Source of the DNA: a bacterium
GTDB taxonomy: Bacteria; Tectomicrobia; Entotheonellia; Entotheonellales; Entotheonellaceae
Reading direction: 5' to 3'
Length of the DNA stretch: 7,110 nucleotides
Assembly (NCBI GenBank): GCA_027294925.1
Contig: JAPULM010000163.1
Location: 1 to 7,110, forward strand
The notes under the pieces are model-generated. The model did not search any database, had not been told where the DNA came from, and was given only the letters and a program-made list of their open reading frames with translations. A program made the translations under genes and the position numbers. Of the stretch, positions 6,307-7,110 are shown one piece after another. Numbering within the stretch: the stretch's first letter is position 1; each line of letters starts with the position of its first letter.

Positions 6307-6539
6307 GACTCGGCATCCCACGACGCATCGACTGGGGCCAGTAGATCCTCTTCCCGCTCATAGTGGACGCTCCCGAGCAGATTCGGCGGTTTCACGTCTC
6401 CAAAGGGTACCAACGTGGCAAGTGGCTTGCCACGTTTGGTAATGATCAACGGCATACCCGTTTCTGCCACTTCGTCAAGCAACGCCAGGCACTTGGCCTT
6501 GAATTCACTGGCCGCTATCCGTTTGGCTACCTCTGCCAT
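6303..6539 (-). CDS. vapB: Antitoxin of the Phd/YefM family paired with VapC
   Basis: A 78-residue antitoxin that should neutralise the adjacent PIN toxin and bind its own promoter. The N-terminal part (about 5-46) has the Phd/YefM pattern: IAASEFKAKCLALLDEV, then PLIITKRGKPLATLVPF. The C-terminal part (GSVHYEREED through SWDAES) is acidic and probably lies along the toxin. The start is ATG at 6539 with AGGGGA (6550-6545) 5 nt upstream. The stop overlaps the toxin start by 4 bp. The name vapB follows the toxin partner; by sequence the DNA-binding fold is Phd/YefM, not AbrB. All parts look intact, in contrast with the broken genes on both sides. Confidence 0.92.
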   Translation of the reverse strand: MAEVAKRIAASEFKAKCLALLDEVAETGMPLIITKRGKPLATLVPFGDVKPPNLLGSVHYEREEDLLAPVDASWDAES

Positions 6540-6583
6540 GGATTTCCCCTTCTGAGATGTCTACGTGCATACTGGTTCTCATC

Positions 6584-6613
6584 ATATTACCATAGTCATC
6601 TATTTATGACCAA
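6584..6613 (-). promoter_or_regulatory. Candidate vapBC promoter with embedded operator
   Basis: Minus strand TTGGTC (6613-6608, 3/6) and TAATAT (6589-6584, 4/6) are 18 bp apart. A perfect 5-bp inverted repeat, GTCAT-6 nt-ATGAC (6595-6610), overlaps the -35 hexamer and spacer, which is where an autoregulating Phd/YefM antitoxin would bind. Transcription from about 6577 leaves a leader of roughly 38 nt. The hexamers are weak and the repeat short, so this is tentative. Confidence 0.35.
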
Positions 6614-6692
6614 GTTGATGAGCCTCACAAGACCTGCCCCCAATACGTTGCGATAAAATACAGTACTTGTCCGACTACCTCATAGAAATCCA

Positions 6693-7110
6693 TTACCGCT
6701 TCTCCACCTCTGACAGCGTGTCCTCCGCTTGAGGCAGCCAGAAGGTCATCTCCATATCTCGGTACAACTCGATCGCTGTGGACAGTTCGGTACGGGCTTG
6801 CTCTGACTGCCCGGTCTGACTATACAACGTGCCAAGCCCCAGATGACAATGCACAAAGCGGGTCAGACCCCGCGCCACGGATGCCTGCAAGCGCCGACGC
6901 ACCGCACTCGCCCCCATGAGTTCAAAGACCTCCACTGGCGCGTCTAGGCCCTTAACCGGTACCGGACCCAGCGCCTTGACCTACACAAATCCCTCCACCA
7001 GCCGCAAGGTTGCATCTGACAGCATGATGGTGCCAGGGTTAGCCAGCTGTTCCATGCGCGCCGCCAGATGCGTGCTTGGGCCGACGGCCGAGTAGTCCAT
7101 ATGCAGATCA
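6693..7110 (-). pseudogene. Remnant of a class III cyclase / AAA / TPR protein gene (5' end outside window)
   Basis: Read on the minus strand from the window edge, the frame gives the end of a class III adenylate/guanylate cyclase domain: DLHMDYSAVGPSTHLAARM, then QLANPGTIMLSD and TLRLVEGFV. A TAG (6983-6981) interrupts it where relatives usually have Gln or Glu. The frame continues as VKALGPVPVKGL, PVEVFELMGAS and ARGLTRFV. In intact proteins of this type that last motif is followed by GRD and a large AAA-type ATPase. Here it passes directly into HCHLGLGTLYSQTG and a TPR tail with MTFWLPQAEDTL, which is the far C-terminus of such proteins. The junction is near 6849-6856. A large in-frame internal deletion plus a nonsense mutation is the simplest account. 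Stop TAA at 6693-6695. The 80-residue frame left after the TAG starts with GTG 6935 but lacks any catalytic domain. Confidence 0.78.

Noticed and set aside
5917..6539. A novel defence system built around vapBC
   Set aside because: The pair itself is a standard type II toxin-antitoxin operon. The neighbouring genes are unrelated broken genes, not additional effectors.
1..7110. CRISPR array, tRNA, rRNA, integrase or complete insertion sequence
   Set aside because: No regularly spaced repeats, cloverleaf-like segments, rRNA signatures or transposase motifs (such as DDE or tyrosine recombinase patterns) were seen on either strand.

Overview
The window (7,110 bp) looks like chromosomal DNA from an uncultured or environmental bacterium of moderate GC content. 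No single gene fixes the phylum. The TIGR03843/SCO1664-type kinase-like protein points towards Actinobacteria or Chloroflexi. The mix of an acyl-CoA dehydrogenase, Asp-box (BNR) proteins, cyclase/AAA/TPR proteins and vapBC is what large environmental genomes such as Tectomicrobia ('Entotheonella'), Chloroflexi or deep-branching proteobacteria carry. This is an inference from gene content, not a taxonomic assignment.

Left part (1-1723, minus strand): an AT-rich gene for a secreted peptide-methionine sulfoxide reductase (MsrA) lies 50 bp downstream of a metallo-beta-lactamase-fold hydrolase of the LACTB2-like type. A 13-bp direct repeat lies at the 3' ends of the two genes and brackets nearly all of msrA. 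A possible REP-like palindrome sits at the left edge.

Centre (1724-4124, plus strand): after about 0.4 kb without a convincing gene comes a probable two-gene operon. The first gene is a class V PLP-dependent aminotransferase of the alanine-glyoxylate type. The second, starting with TTG 23 bp later, is a PI3/4-kinase-like protein of the SCO1664 family. A convergent acyl-CoA dehydrogenase (4146-5288, minus) ends 21 bp away. It has a strong Shine-Dalgarno immediately preceded by a 23-bp imperfect palindrome, and no glutamate at either usual catalytic-base position.

Right part (5493-7110, minus strand): this is a decaying accessory zone. A vapBC toxin-antitoxin pair with a 4-bp GTGA overlap looks intact. 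It sits between two broken genes. One is an Asp-box protein with an out-of-frame internal deletion. The other is a class III adenylate/guanylate cyclase in which the end of the cyclase domain is joined directly to the C-terminal TPR tail, with an in-frame TAG further upstream.

No tRNA, rRNA, CRISPR array, integrase or transposase was seen. The points most worth a second look are the aminotransferase/kinase-like pair, the acyl-CoA dehydrogenase that may lack its own catalytic base, and the two deletion scars around vapBC.
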